From JAOARY01 sp045345765 (lineage in GTDB: Bacteria > Bacillota > Clostridia > Peptostreptococcales > Peptostreptococcaceae), in the NCBI GenBank assembly GCA_045345765.1, contig CP148265.1, positions 3,038,001-3,102,000 of the forward strand: a stretch of DNA of 64,000 bases, in the 5' to 3' direction. The number at the start of each line of letters is the position of its first letter. Within the stretch, counting starts at the first letter, position 1. Below are positions 43,526 through 53,622 of this stretch, piece after piece. The notes beneath the pieces were generated by a model that was given only the letters and a program-made list of their open reading frames with translations, was not told where the DNA came from and did no database searches. Made by a program: the position numbers and the translations under genes.

Positions 43526-46500
43526 TTAATATTTTATATATTTACTACTTATTATACTGTTTAACTCCTTTATATTTGCACTTTCTAATATATCTTCTAA
43601 TTCAATTTCTATATTATAGTTTAAATTTATTCTATCAATCATTTTCATAAGAATTATTGAGTCCCCACCAAGAGAAAAGAAATCATCTTCTAAATTTATA
43701 TCTTCAAGTTCAAATATTTCTTGCCAAATATTTATTAAATCTTTATAATCACTTTCTATTTCTTTTTTTGATATATCATTTTTGACTTTTGAAATATATT
43801 TTTGAACAAGAGCTTTTCTATCTACTTTTCCGTTTTTAGTAAGCAAAAGTTCTGGTATTTGAATTATTTTTTTAGGTATCATATATTTAGGTAATTTCGC
43901 TTCTAATCTATTTTTCAAATCATTTACATCTATATCTTTATTTTCATTATTTAATACAAATGCTTTTATTTCATTGTTCTTAAATTTATCATCTTCATTA
44001 TTTATAAATACTACAGAATTATCTATATTGCAAAACTTAAGTATTTCCTTATTTATTTCATCTAATTCAATTCTATGACCTCTTATTTTTACTTGATTAT
44101 CTTCCCTTCCACAAAATTCTATATATCCATCTTCTTTAAATCTTCCTAAATCTCCAGTTTTATAAATCATGCCCAAAGTTTTATGATATATAAATGCCTT
44201 TTTCGTCTTTATTGGATCGTTTATATAACCTGAAGCTAGTCCAACTCCTCCAATATAAATATCTCCTTTTACATTAAATTCACAAAGATTTTTATTCTTA
44301 TCAAGTACATACATATTTTGATTAGCTAGAGGCAAGCCATAAGGTATACTTTTCCAATCATCTTTAATATTTTTAATTGGATAATAAATAGACCAAATAG
44401 AAGCTTCTGTTGCACCACCTAAACTAAATATTTTAGAATTACTAAATATATCATATAATGAATTGGGTAGTTGTAATGGTATCCAATCCCCTGAAAGTAA
44501 AAACTGTCTTATTGAGTTAGTCATTTTTATATTGTGATTATTAATATATTCACTAAATAATGAACATATTACAGGAACAGAATTCCATATAGTTATATTA
44601 TGTTTATTTACTAAATTGATTATTCCAGCCATATCTCTTTGGTCTTTTACAATAACTAAACTAGCAGATTTTTGGAATGTTCCAAACAAATCATAAACAG
44701 ATAAATCAAAACAAAGCGAAGATATTCCAATTATCTTATCCTCTTTATTTAAATTTATTTTTCTATTTATATCTATTATGGTATTGCAAGCGGCACTATG
44801 TTTTATAAGAACACCTTTTGGATTACCTGTAGAACCAGAAGTATATATTATATAAGCTAAACTAGATACATTATAAATATAATTAATATTTTCGTAATCT
44901 TTAATATATTTTATTTTTTCATCAAATATTGTTGAATCAAGTAAAATTCCACAATTTGAATCTTTTAAAATATATTCTACTCTATCTTTTGGAAATTCTA
45001 TATCTATTGGAACATAAGCAGCACCAGCTTTTAATATTCCTAGAATTATTATTATTGACTTAATATTTCGTTCTGCCAAAACTGCTACTTTACTAGAATT
45101 ATTATAGCAATTATTATCAACTAAGTATTTAAGAACCTTATCTGACTCTTTGTTTAGATATTCATAGCTATAGCTTATATCATTATCAATTACTGCTATT
45201 TCTTTTGGATTTTTAATAGCATTTTTAATAAATAAATAATGTAATGTGTCTTTCTTTATATCTTCTTTAGTATTATTATATTTTTTCCAAATTTCTAAAG
45301 TTTTATCTTCTTTTGAATCTTTAAGAACCGTATTTATCTCATATATAAATTCATTAAACATTCTATTAATTGTAATATCTTCAAACAAATCTTCTACATA
45401 ATCCCAAGAAATATTAAGTTCTTTATTCATCTCTATTATTTGATTATCTAACAATACTTGTGGTGTTTGCGATATTGCATAATTTAATTTACCAAATTCA
45501 TCAAACCAATTTTTTTCATAATCAAAAAGTATACAAGTAAATACTATAGGAAGTACAGCTTTACCTATTTCATTATTATTATTTGCTATAGCCTTTATTA
45601 TATAATCTCCATCAACACTAATATGATCTAATATTTCTAATACTTCGCTTTCTATTTCTAAAGCAAAGTCCCAAATATTTTGATTCTTTATTTTAGTTTG
45701 AATTGCTGCTAATTTAGTAAAATCACCGATTATATTACTAACTTCCTTATTAAATGGTAGTCTTTCGAATAGCGTCATATTAATAAGTGCTTGATTTTGA
45801 TTACTCCATTTTGCTAAAACTTTAGAATATAATGCTAAAAGTAATGCAGATGGAGAAATTCTTCTTTTTTTACATTCTAATTTGATTTCTTGCCAAATTT
45901 CTCTTTGTATTATAGTATTTTTTCTTTTTGCAATATAGTTTTTACAAAGAGAAATATCTTTTTTAAATGGTAACTTTGGGAATTTTGAAAAACTCTTTAC
46001 TTTTTCATCCCAATATTTTTTATCTTCTTCTAAATCATTATTTGTTTTTTTATAATTTTCATATTCATCAATATAATCTATATAAGAATATTCTAATTTA
46101 GGAAGATTAATATCTTCTTTTGCAAACTTAGCTAATTCTAAGAAAAATATATTAAGGCTATCACCATCACAAATTAATAAATTTATGCTAACAAATAATA
46201 CACTTTCTTTTTCATTTATTTTTCTCATTTTAATACAAAATAACGGCCAATCATAATTGTCATAAGATTTATGAGATAATTCAGCTCTCAAACTTTTAAT
46301 CTGTTTATCAATTTTTTCTTTATTTAAATAAGATATATCTAAATAATCTATATTATAGTATTTATGTTCATCTAAAATTGTTTGTGTTTGATCTTTATTA
46401 AACACGGTTCTAAACGCTTCATGTCTATCTATAATTTTGTTTATGGAACTTTCCATATTTTCTTTTGAAATTTCTGTGGTTATATCAAAATAATAATGAG

Positions 46501-49500
46501 CATTATAAGAACTCAATTCAAACTTATCATTTACTCCATTTAAATAAGCTCTTTGTATACTTGTCAAATCATGTGTTTTATTTTTAGTTGATTTTATTTC
46601 GTCTTTTTCTTTGGTAATTTTATTATTTTTATTTTTTATAAAATTAGATACGTGAGAAATTTGTCCATTCCTTATTATATCTACAAGCGGAATTTTAACA
46701 TTATAATCTTTTATAATTCTTTGTCTTAATCTTTGGGCTGTAATTGAATTTCCACCAAGAGAAAAGAAATCATCTTCATAATTTATATTAGAAATTTCTA
46801 ATACTTCTTCAAATAAAGATATTACATTTTTATCTATATCATTTAAATTATCTTTTTTTATCTCTTTCTTTGAGTTATTATATTCCAAGAGTTTTTTATA
46901 GTCAATTTTACCATTTGTATTTATCGGGAAGTTTTCTAAATTAATATATTCTTTTGGTATCATATAATAAGGTAAATTCTTCTTTAATTTAGTTTCTATT
47001 TTATCTTGACTTAATTCAATACCTTTATAATATGCAATTATTTTTGTATTTTTATTAAGAATTACACACTCTTTTATACCTTCTATATTATTTAAATGGA
47101 ATCTAATTTCTTCTAATTCAACTCTATGACCTCCAATTTTTACTTGACTATCTTTTCTCCCCAAAAATTCTATATAACCTTCTTTTTTTAACCTTCCAAA
47201 ATCTCCAGTTTTATAAAGTCTTCCAAGTTTTTCATGTTCTATAAATGAAGCTAAAGTTCTTTTTTCATCTCCTAAATAACCTTTAGCTAATCCTATTCCT
47301 CCAATATGGATTTCACCTGAAACTAAAGTTGGACATATTTCTAAGTTTTCATTTAATACATACATATTTTGATTTTTAAGCGAATAACCATAAGGTATAC
47401 TATTTAAATTTTTATCTACTTTAATTATAGGATAGTTAATCGACCAAATAGATGCTTCTGTTGCACCACCTAAACTTACTACTTTTGCATTTGGAAAATA
47501 TGTTTTTATTTTATCTGGCAAAATAACTGGTATCCAATCTCCGCTTAACATTACTAGCTTTAGATTTTCATTTTTATAATCCTTATCAAGATAATCTACA
47601 AGCATTTCCATAAATGCAGGTACACTATTCCAAATGATATTTTTATGATTTAATTCATTAAAAATTTCTTCTATATTTCTTGAATCCTCTATTAGTACCA
47701 AAGATGAACCTGCAATTAAAGTTCCAAATATATCGTATATTGAAAGATCAAAATTTAAAGATGAAATCCCCAAAATATTATTTTCTTTATCTATATCAAA
47801 TCTATCATTAATATCTAATAAAGTATTTACAACACCTAAATGGTCTATTTCTACACCTTTAGGTTCACCTGTTGAGCCTGATGTATATATAACATATACA
47901 GAATCCGATTTGTTTAGATTTGGATAAATTATTTCTTTATTTCCTATTTTAGATAAATCCAAATCATTTATATCAATAATTTCTTTTGCATTAGAACTAT
48001 TTTTAATTGTTTCTATTCTATTTTGTGGATAATCATTTGGAACTGGAATATAAACAATTCCCATTCTCACTAAGGCTATGATTAAAGCTATAGAATCTAT
48101 ATCCTTGTTTAGTTTTGTTATAACATAATCCCCTTTTTTTAAATCTAAATCATTTATATATCTTAAGTATTTTTCGCTTAGTTTTTCTAAATCAAAATAT
48201 GTAATAAAATTACCTTCTGATTTAATAGCAATTTCATTAGAATGCTTCTTAAAAGAGTCTAAAAGAAGCTTATCCAAAGTTTTCATTTCAAAATCACTAG
48301 GTTTAAAGATTTCTATATTATTTTCTTCTTTAATTCTAGGAATTTTAAATTCTTGATTTACAAAAGATATTATAATATTTTTATAATAATCAAACATAGA
48401 ATTTATAAGATTTTCATCAAAAATATTTTTCATAAAATCCCATATAATTATATAATCATCACCATTTTTTTGTACTTGATTATCTAAATATACTTGAGAA
48501 GTTTGTGAAATACTATAAAAGATATCTATTTTTGAAAGATTATCAAAATCATACAACATAGATGTAAATACAATAGGCATTAAAGATTCTTTATTAAGCT
48601 TTTGTCTTTTAGAGATTTCTCTTATTATTTCAACACCTTCAAAACTACTATGATCATAATATGAATATAATTTATCTCTTAATAATTGTAACTGCTCAAA
48701 GAAAGTCAATTCTTTCATCTTCCCACCGTAATAATCAAGTAATATATTTGTTGTAAAATCTCCAACTACATTGGACAAATCTTGATTTAGATTATTTCTA
48801 CCATTTACAGTTATATTAAGAGAAAAGTCGACACTTTGACTAAATCTTTCAACAGTTTTAAATAAAGCATATATAAATAATATATTCGAACTAACTTGGT
48901 TCTTTATCGCAAATTTATTTATACTATCAAATTCATCTTTATCAAGTATATATTTCAAACGCTTTGATGGATTTATATCTTTTGTATTTTTTTTAGTTGG
49001 AATTGATGGCCCTATTGGAAAGTCATTTATTTTTTCATTCCAAAAAGCCTTATCTTCTAAATATTTATTATTTGTTTTATCAATCAGTTTTATATCTTCA
49101 TATTTTATACTAATAGGGTCTAATTCTTCTTTTTTTATAAGTTTCATAAATTCTTTAGCAAGTATTTTTAGACTAAGCCCATCTAATATTATTAAACTCA
49201 AATCAAATATTAATATATTTTTATCCCTTCCTTCTATATTTAAATTTCGTATATCATATAGAGGCAGTTCTTTTGCTTTATATATTTTGCTTTGAGATTC
49301 TAATCTTGATTCATCTAAATAATTCATTAAATCAGCTTCATCTATATCTATATTTTTAACTTTGTAATCTAGTTCATTTACAATATTTAAATAATTATCA
49401 TTCTCATAATAAGCTCTTAATATTTCATGTCTTTTTATTAATTTATTTATTGTTTCATTTATTAAATCAATATCTATATTATGTTCTATTTCAAAATAAT

Positions 49501-49822
49501 AATGTGTTGTATTCTTTGCCTCAAAAAATATTTGGTCTTGACCAAGTATATAAGCTTGTTGAATTTTATTTAGAGGAATTTTCTTTTCATCTATTTCAAT
49601 ATTTAATGCTTTTAAAATAAAATCATTTAAATTCTTTATAGTCTTTTGTTTTATAAGGTCTAACATTCCAATATTTAAGTCAAATTCATTGTTTAATTTT
49701 TTTATTAGTTTAAACATATTGATAGAATCACCCAAATATCTGTATAATTCTTCATTCAAATCTATATTATTATCTATATTTAATATCTGTAAAAGTTTTT
49801 GTGATACATTATTGTAATTCAT
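43526..49822 (-). CDS. NRPS: ACP-Cy-A(Cys)-PCP-Cy-A(Cys)-PCP
   Basis: The 2098-residue protein is the initiating NRPS of the metallophore pathway, resembling HMWP2/PchE. Domains: loading carrier (1-75, GDS Ser33), Cy1 (80-500), A1 (515-985), PCP1 (1000-1065, Ser1026), Cy2 (1083-1505), A2 (1520-2010), PCP2 (2025-2090, Ser2055). The pocket residues read DLYNMSLIWK in A1 (Asp692...Lys972) and DLYNLSLIWK in A2 (Asp1706...Lys1999), the known cysteine code. The Cy Thr/Asp dyads are Thr420/Asp447 and Thr1429/Asp1459. In the DxxxxDxxS motif the first Asp is Ser209 in Cy1 and Asn1214 in Cy2. No methyl- or epimerase insert and no release domain is present. It starts within the end of the AMP-ligase gene (14-base overlap), which probably supplies its starter acid. 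Confidence 0.93.
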   Translation of the reverse strand: MNYNNVSQKLLQILNIDNNIDLNEELYRYLGDSINMFKLIKKLNNEFDLNIGMLDLIKQKTIKNLNDFILKALNIEIDEKKIPLNKIQQAYILGQDQIFFEAKNTTHYYFEIEHNIDIDLINETINKLIKRHEILRAYYENDNYLNIVNELDYKVKNIDIDEADLMNYLDESRLESQSKIYKAKELPLYDIRNLNIEGRDKNILIFDLSLIILDGLSLKILAKEFMKLIKKEELDPISIKYEDIKLIDKTNNKYLEDKAFWNEKINDFPIGPSIPTKKNTKDINPSKRLKYILDKDEFDSINKFAIKNQVSSNILFIYALFKTVERFSQSVDFSLNITVNGRNNLNQDLSNVVGDFTTNILLDYYGGKMKELTFFEQLQLLRDKLYSYYDHSSFEGVEIIREISKRQKLNKESLMPIVFTSMLYDFDNLSKIDIFYSISQTSQVYLDNQVQKNGDDYIIIWDFMKNIFDENLINSMFDYYKNIIISFVNQEFKIPRIKEENNIEIFKPSDFEMKTLDKLLLDSFKKHSNEIAIKSEGNFITYFDLEKLSEKYLRYINDLDLKKGDYVITKLNKDIDSIALIIALVRMGIVYIPVPNDYPQNRIETIKNSSNAKEIIDINDLDLSKIGNKEIIYPNLNKSDSVYVIYTSGSTGEPKGVEIDHLGVVNTLLDINDRFDIDKENNILGISSLNFDLSIYDIFGTLIAGSSLVLIEDSRNIEEIFNELNHKNIIWNSVPAFMEMLVDYLDKDYKNENLKLVMLSGDWIPVILPDKIKTYFPNAKVVSLGGATEASIWSINYPIIKVDKNLNSIPYGYSLKNQNMYVLNENLEICPTLVSGEIHIGGIGLAKGYLGDEKRTLASFIEHEKLGRLYKTGDFGRLKKEGYIEFLGRKDSQVKIGGHRVELEEIRFHLNNIEGIKECVILNKNTKIIAYYKGIELSQDKIETKLKKNLPYYMIPKEYINLENFPINTNGKIDYKKLLEYNNSKKEIKKDNLNDIDKNVISLFEEVLEISNINYEDDFFSLGGNSITAQRLRQRIIKDYNVKIPLVDIIRNGQISHVSNFIKNKNNKITKEKDEIKSTKNKTHDLTSIQRAYLNGVNDKFELSSYNAHYYFDITTEISKENMESSINKIIDRHEAFRTVFNKDQTQTILDEHKYYNIDYLDISYLNKEKIDKQIKSLRAELSHKSYDNYDWPLFCIKMRKINEKESVLFVSINLLICDGDSLNIFFLELAKFAKEDINLPKLEYSYIDYIDEYENYKKTNNDLEEDKKYWDEKVKSFSKFPKLPFKKDISLCKNYIAKRKNTIIQREIWQEIKLECKKRRISPSALLLALYSKVLAKWSNQNQALINMTLFERLPFNKEVSNIIGDFTKLAAIQTKIKNQNIWDFALEIESEVLEILDHISVDGDYIIKAIANNNNEIGKAVLPIVFTCILFDYEKNWFDEFGKLNYAISQTPQVLLDNQIIEMNKELNISWDYVEDLFEDITINRMFNEFIYEINTVLKDSKEDKTLEIWKKYNNTKEDIKKDTLHYLFIKNAIKNPKEIAVIDNDISYSYEYLNKESDKVLKYLVDNNCYNNSSKVAVLAERNIKSIIIILGILKAGAAYVPIDIEFPKDRVEYILKDSNCGILLDSTIFDEKIKYIKDYENINYIYNVSSLAYIIYTSGSTGNPKGVLIKHSAACNTIIDINRKINLNKEDKIIGISSLCFDLSVYDLFGTFQKSASLVIVKDQRDMAGIINLVNKHNITIWNSVPVICSLFSEYINNHNIKMTNSIRQFLLSGDWIPLQLPNSLYDIFSNSKIFSLGGATEASIWSIYYPIKNIKDDWKSIPYGLPLANQNMYVLDKNKNLCEFNVKGDIYIGGVGLASGYINDPIKTKKAFIYHKTLGMIYKTGDLGRFKEDGYIEFCGREDNQVKIRGHRIELDEINKEILKFCNIDNSVVFINNEDDKFKNNEIKAFVLNNENKDIDVNDLKNRLEAKLPKYMIPKKIIQIPELLLTKNGKVDRKALVQKYISKVKNDISKKEIESDYKDLINIWQEIFELEDINLEDDFFSLGGDSIILMKMIDRINLNYNIEIELEDILESANIKELNSIISSKYIKY

Positions 49823-51443
49823 AATTATACTCCTTTAATTCTAAATAATATTTCATCAAACTTCCCTTACTTACTTTGCCTGATTTTGTAAATAATAATT
49901 TATCCATTAATACTACATCATTTACTAAAATACCTAATGATTTTCTAATTTCAAAAATTATATCTTCTTTAACTATATTTATTTGTAATTTGTCTATTTC
50001 TTCTTTAGAAATGAAAACACAAATTATAACTTCACTTTTATTTGGAATATTAATTCCACAAACAGCTGACTTTAGGTTGAATTTTTTTTCTATCAATCTT
50101 TCAATATCTCTTAAATAAATGTTTTTACCTGCTTTAAATATCATATCCTTTTGTCTTCCTACTATATATAACTCATCATTGTAAATAAATCCAACATCTC
50201 CTGTTTTTAGCCATTTATTTGTAAATGAATCTTCATTATTATTTGTGTAACCATTACAAACACAATCTCCACTTAATTGAACATAACCTATATTATTTTC
50301 ATCTAATGTATTTTCAAATTCATCAACTATCCTCATATTATGATTTTTTAGAATCTGTCCCTGACAAACAATATCATCTATACTAAGAAATATATCTTCA
50401 AGTTTTAAATCTATTTGGCTCTTTAACTTTTTCTTATCAAAATATGATTTTTTTAAATTATTATTTAATACTATTACACAAGTTGTTTCTGTAAGACCAT
50501 AAGCTGGAACAGTAATATTTTTTCTAACATTAAAATCTTTTATAAAATCTTCAAATTTATTTACTAATTCTTTAGAAATAGGCTCTCCACAATTAAATAT
50601 CATTCTTAAATTAGACAAATCCCAATCTTTTATATTATCTATAGAACTAGCCATTTTGTAAGAAAAATTAGGTCCACTAGAAATACTCGCTTTATAAATA
50701 TCCATATATTCAAACCATTTGCTTGGATCTTGAATAAATTCCTCTGATTTAAAATGTATTACTCTGCTTTTTTTAACAATTGGTAATAAAGTAAATAAAG
50801 TTAGACCAACTGTATGTTCAAGAGGCATCCAATTTAAAAATACATCATCTTCATTGATATCAAATTTAGCACTAATCCCTTCAATAAGATTTATAATATT
50901 ATATTCACTAATCCTAATTCCTTTTGGCATTGAAGTACTACCAGATGAATAAAGGACAATAAAATCATCAGTAATCTTTTTTAAAGGTTTTAGATTGTTT
51001 ATATAATTTTTAATATCAAAATTAGGATTAGAGTATCTATCATCATCTATATTTAATATTGATAAATTAATTTTTTTATTATTAAAAAACTCTATATATT
51101 CAAATCCTTCAAAATCACATATAATCTTGCTATTTTCTTTTGATGATATTTCAACTAATCTATTAAATTCAGCTTCATTTTTACATATTGGAACTATCAT
51201 AGGAATAATCTCTAATTTAAGCAATGCCAATACTGTAGTAATGAATGCTTTATTATTATTTATTTGCAATATAAATCTATCTTCCTTATTATCTAAACTA
51301 TTTAAAATATGATATGCTCTTGATGTATACTCTATTAAATCATATTGATTTAATTTATTTTCTTTAAAATTTTCAACAAATACTAATTCTTTATTTTCAA
51401 AAAAATAATCATAGACTGTTTTTAATAATTTTTTTTTGTTCAA
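49809..51443 (-). CDS. Stand-alone starter AMP-ligase
   Basis: The 544-residue ANL-superfamily enzyme has YSSGSTSMPKG (165-175), YGLTETT (315-321), TGDVGFI and a C-terminal lysine (SGKVSKG, Lys523). It should activate a carboxylic acid as adenylate and load it on the carrier at the N-terminus of the overlapping 2098-residue NRPS. The LNWMPLEHTVGL segment (203-214) is like acyl-AMP ligases of the FAAL/PKS-starter kind and unlike salicylate ligases such as YbtE, so the starter may be an aliphatic or unusual acid. The TTG start follows AAGGGGG. Its stop region overlaps the NRPS start by 14 bases. Confidence 0.85.
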   Translation of the reverse strand: MNKKKLLKTVYDYFFENKELVFVENFKENKLNQYDLIEYTSRAYHILNSLDNKEDRFILQINNNKAFITTVLALLKLEIIPMIVPICKNEAEFNRLVEISSKENSKIICDFEGFEYIEFFNNKKINLSILNIDDDRYSNPNFDIKNYINNLKPLKKITDDFIVLYSSGSTSMPKGIRISEYNIINLIEGISAKFDINEDDVFLNWMPLEHTVGLTLFTLLPIVKKSRVIHFKSEEFIQDPSKWFEYMDIYKASISSGPNFSYKMASSIDNIKDWDLSNLRMIFNCGEPISKELVNKFEDFIKDFNVRKNITVPAYGLTETTCVIVLNNNLKKSYFDKKKLKSQIDLKLEDIFLSIDDIVCQGQILKNHNMRIVDEFENTLDENNIGYVQLSGDCVCNGYTNNNEDSFTNKWLKTGDVGFIYNDELYIVGRQKDMIFKAGKNIYLRDIERLIEKKFNLKSAVCGINIPNKSEVIICVFISKEEIDKLQINIVKEDIIFEIRKSLGILVNDVVLMDKLLFTKSGKVSKGSLMKYYLELKEYNYELQ

Positions 51444-51481
51444 GAAATTGCCCCCTTAAATTCATTGTTTTTATTTATCAA

Positions 51482-51557
51482 TTTTTTTAAATCTAATAAA
51501 TTTACTTTTATTAAGTCCATTTTTTTAAATCTAATAAATTTACTTTTATTAAGTCCA
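51482..51557. repeat. Perfect 38-bp tandem duplication at the 3' end of the sfp-like gene
   Basis: Units 51482-51519 and 51520-51557 are identical; each contains the 3' codons of the transferase gene and begins with a T7 run. The 38-base period shifts the frame, moving the stop to 51511. With one unit removed the frame would run to a TGA overlapping the TTG start of the AMP-ligase gene at 51443. Confidence 0.95.
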
Positions 51558-52143
51558 TTTTTTTTGTGCTACAAGAACAAATGTAGTTTTTTTCATTCTC
51601 ATAAATTCTAAATAATTTATTATCAAAAACAAATTCGTCCTCTTTAAAATTTGAAAAATCAAGTGATTTTAAATTATCTATAAGTCCACTACCTATGTTT
51701 TTTAGATAACTTTCTTTGATTGCCCAAAATTTTGTAAAAGTATTTTCTTTGATTTTACTATTTATAATACTTATTTCTTCATTTTTATTCATCACCATAT
51801 CAATTAAAGATAAATGGTCTTTATCTATAGTTTCTATATCTATACCAACATTATTATCTGACACTATGCATACTACCCCTGTCTTACAATGAGATATATT
51901 AAAGAATGCATTTTTAATATAAGGTTTTTTATATTCTGAATAAGAAAATACAGGAGTAGAAAAATCATTTTTTTCTACTCTAAGTCCATATAAAAGTAAG
52001 ATATAGCCTAAAAGAGATAATTTTTTATCTTTAAAAAATTTTAATTTATTTATCTTTAACTGTCTAAATTCAGGCAAAAATTCATAAAAATAATTAAATT
52101 CTTCTTCATTAAACTCTTTTATATCTTCAAAATAATAAATCAT
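51511..52143 (-). CDS. Sfp-type 4'-phosphopantetheinyl transferase
   Basis: The 210-residue protein activates carrier domains by adding phosphopantetheine from CoA. Visible motifs are FNISHC (Ser84, His85), VGIDIETI (Asp102, Glu104, Mg ligands) and FWAIKESYLKNIGSGL (Trp140, Lys143, Glu144). It serves the carrier domains of the NRPS genes on both sides. The ATG follows AGTTGGTGA, four bases after the stand-alone Cy gene. Its C-terminus (LDLKKWT) was created by a 38-bp tandem duplication; the undisturbed frame would end KKLINKNNEFKGAIS and be coupled to the next gene. The catalytic region is intact, so activity is expected. Confidence 0.92.
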   Translation of the reverse strand: MIYYFEDIKEFNEEEFNYFYEFLPEFRQLKINKLKFFKDKKLSLLGYILLLYGLRVEKNDFSTPVFSYSEYKKPYIKNAFFNISHCKTGVVCIVSDNNVGIDIETIDKDHLSLIDMVMNKNEEISIINSKIKENTFTKFWAIKESYLKNIGSGLIDNLKSLDFSNFKEDEFVFDNKLFRIYENEKNYICSCSTKKMDLIKVNLLDLKKWT

Positions 52144-52147
52144 AATA

Positions 52148-53605
52148 TCACCAACTTAAATTCCAATCATCTGCTTTGATAAGAGTTTTTATCATATTTA
52201 TATTTTGTGAAAACAAAAGTTCTAAAAACTCTTTATCGAAAGCTTGGTCTACATAGTCCCAACTTAAAGATAATTCCTTTGTAAAATCGGTAACTTGATA
52301 ATCCAAAAATACTTGTGGAGTTTGAGATACACTATAACCCAAGCTAACACCATCCATCAAATACTCATCTTTTGATTTTTTAAGTCCATTTAACACGCAA
52401 GTAAATACAATAGGCATAACTAATTTTTTTGGATCTTTTGTAAGTGATTTTATTATCTTTGTACCATCATAATCCTTAAACCTTACTAATTGCATAAATT
52501 GTTTTTGAATATCTTTAAATGAATTTAAAATATTTGAATCTTTAAACTCATGATGAATTAAAAATATATTAGTAAAATCACCCATAATATCAAATATATC
52601 TTCATTTACCATATTTCTATTAAATGTCGTTGAATTTATTGCGATATTATTAGTTGTATGCTTAGATATAGCTTTCATATAAATAGTTGCTATAACACTT
52701 GCTGGAGTAACTCTATTTTTTATACATTTTTTATAAAAAACTGTAGTATCCTCTTTACTAAACAAATGATTAATCCTTTTAAATCTAGGTTTTTCTATTT
52801 TATCTATTAGTTTCTCATCAATAAGTTTTGGGTAGCAATTCATATTTTTAAGTCTATTTTTAAAATATTCTTTTGCTTTTTTATCATCTTGTTTTTCAAT
52901 CTTAGTTATATGAGTGTTTAGATATTCTTTAAAAGTATATTTTGGCCAAATAACATCATTTCCTTGATATAATGCAAATAGATTTTTTAAGAATATATTT
53001 ATACTAAGAGCATCTAATATCATACAATCAAATGTAAAATGCAAAATTTCTTCATCATTAGATTTTGTATGTTTTACACTAAACATTGGCCATTTTTCTA
53101 ATTCATGCATCTTAGATATTAAATTAGGTCTGTACTTAGAAATTTCTTCTTTTTTTATATCTAATTTTTCTATTTTAAATTTAGGAACATTATCAAATAC
53201 CTTTTGATATAAATCTTTAAATACAATAGTTCTTAGAGCTTGATTGTTTTTTATAATAGTATTTATAGCATTTTCAATTTTTTTAATATCAAGGGATTTA
53301 AATTTAAGTTCAAAATAATAATTAGTACTTATTCCTCCTAGTTGATACTCTTTCTTTCGACCAAGTACATATGCACTTTGTATTGAAGTTAGAGGAAATG
53401 AATTTTCATCGAATTTTTTATAATTAAGATATTTTATCAATAATTCTTTATTTTCTTTTAACAAATCTATCATTTTTTTTATACTTGATTTATCTTTTGC
53501 CTTATACTTTAGCCTTCCATCTTCTTTAGATATAGTTATTCCTTCATTATTTAATAATTCAACAATTTTAAAAGCTTCATCATACTCCTGATTTGAAATA
53601 TACAT
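52148..53605 (-). CDS. Stand-alone docking-Cy (heterocyclization) protein
   Basis: The 485-residue protein is a TubC-type docking domain (about 1-62) joined to one complete cyclization domain (about 68-480) and nothing else. The Cy motif is canonical (DCMILDALS, Asp193, Asp198, Ser201) and the catalytic dyad is Thr402 (MPIVFT) and Asp435 (QVFLD). It has no adenylation or carrier domain, so it must act in trans, most plausibly between the carrier at the end of another NRPS protein and the A-MT-PCP protein encoded at 60106-62913. Trans-acting Cy domains are uncommon. The ATG follows AAGGAGAT, in the NRPS operon. Confidence 0.88.
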   Translation of the reverse strand: MYISNQEYDEAFKIVELLNNEGITISKEDGRLKYKAKDKSSIKKMIDLLKENKELLIKYLNYKKFDENSFPLTSIQSAYVLGRKKEYQLGGISTNYYFELKFKSLDIKKIENAINTIIKNNQALRTIVFKDLYQKVFDNVPKFKIEKLDIKKEEISKYRPNLISKMHELEKWPMFSVKHTKSNDEEILHFTFDCMILDALSINIFLKNLFALYQGNDVIWPKYTFKEYLNTHITKIEKQDDKKAKEYFKNRLKNMNCYPKLIDEKLIDKIEKPRFKRINHLFSKEDTTVFYKKCIKNRVTPASVIATIYMKAISKHTTNNIAINSTTFNRNMVNEDIFDIMGDFTNIFLIHHEFKDSNILNSFKDIQKQFMQLVRFKDYDGTKIIKSLTKDPKKLVMPIVFTCVLNGLKKSKDEYLMDGVSLGYSVSQTPQVFLDYQVTDFTKELSLSWDYVDQAFDKEFLELLFSQNINMIKTLIKADDWNLSW

Positions 53606-53622
53606 ATATAATCTCCTTATTT

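Noticed and set aside
51482..51557. Start of a CRISPR-like or minisatellite array
   Set aside because: Only two units, directly abutting without spacers, and lying in coding sequence.
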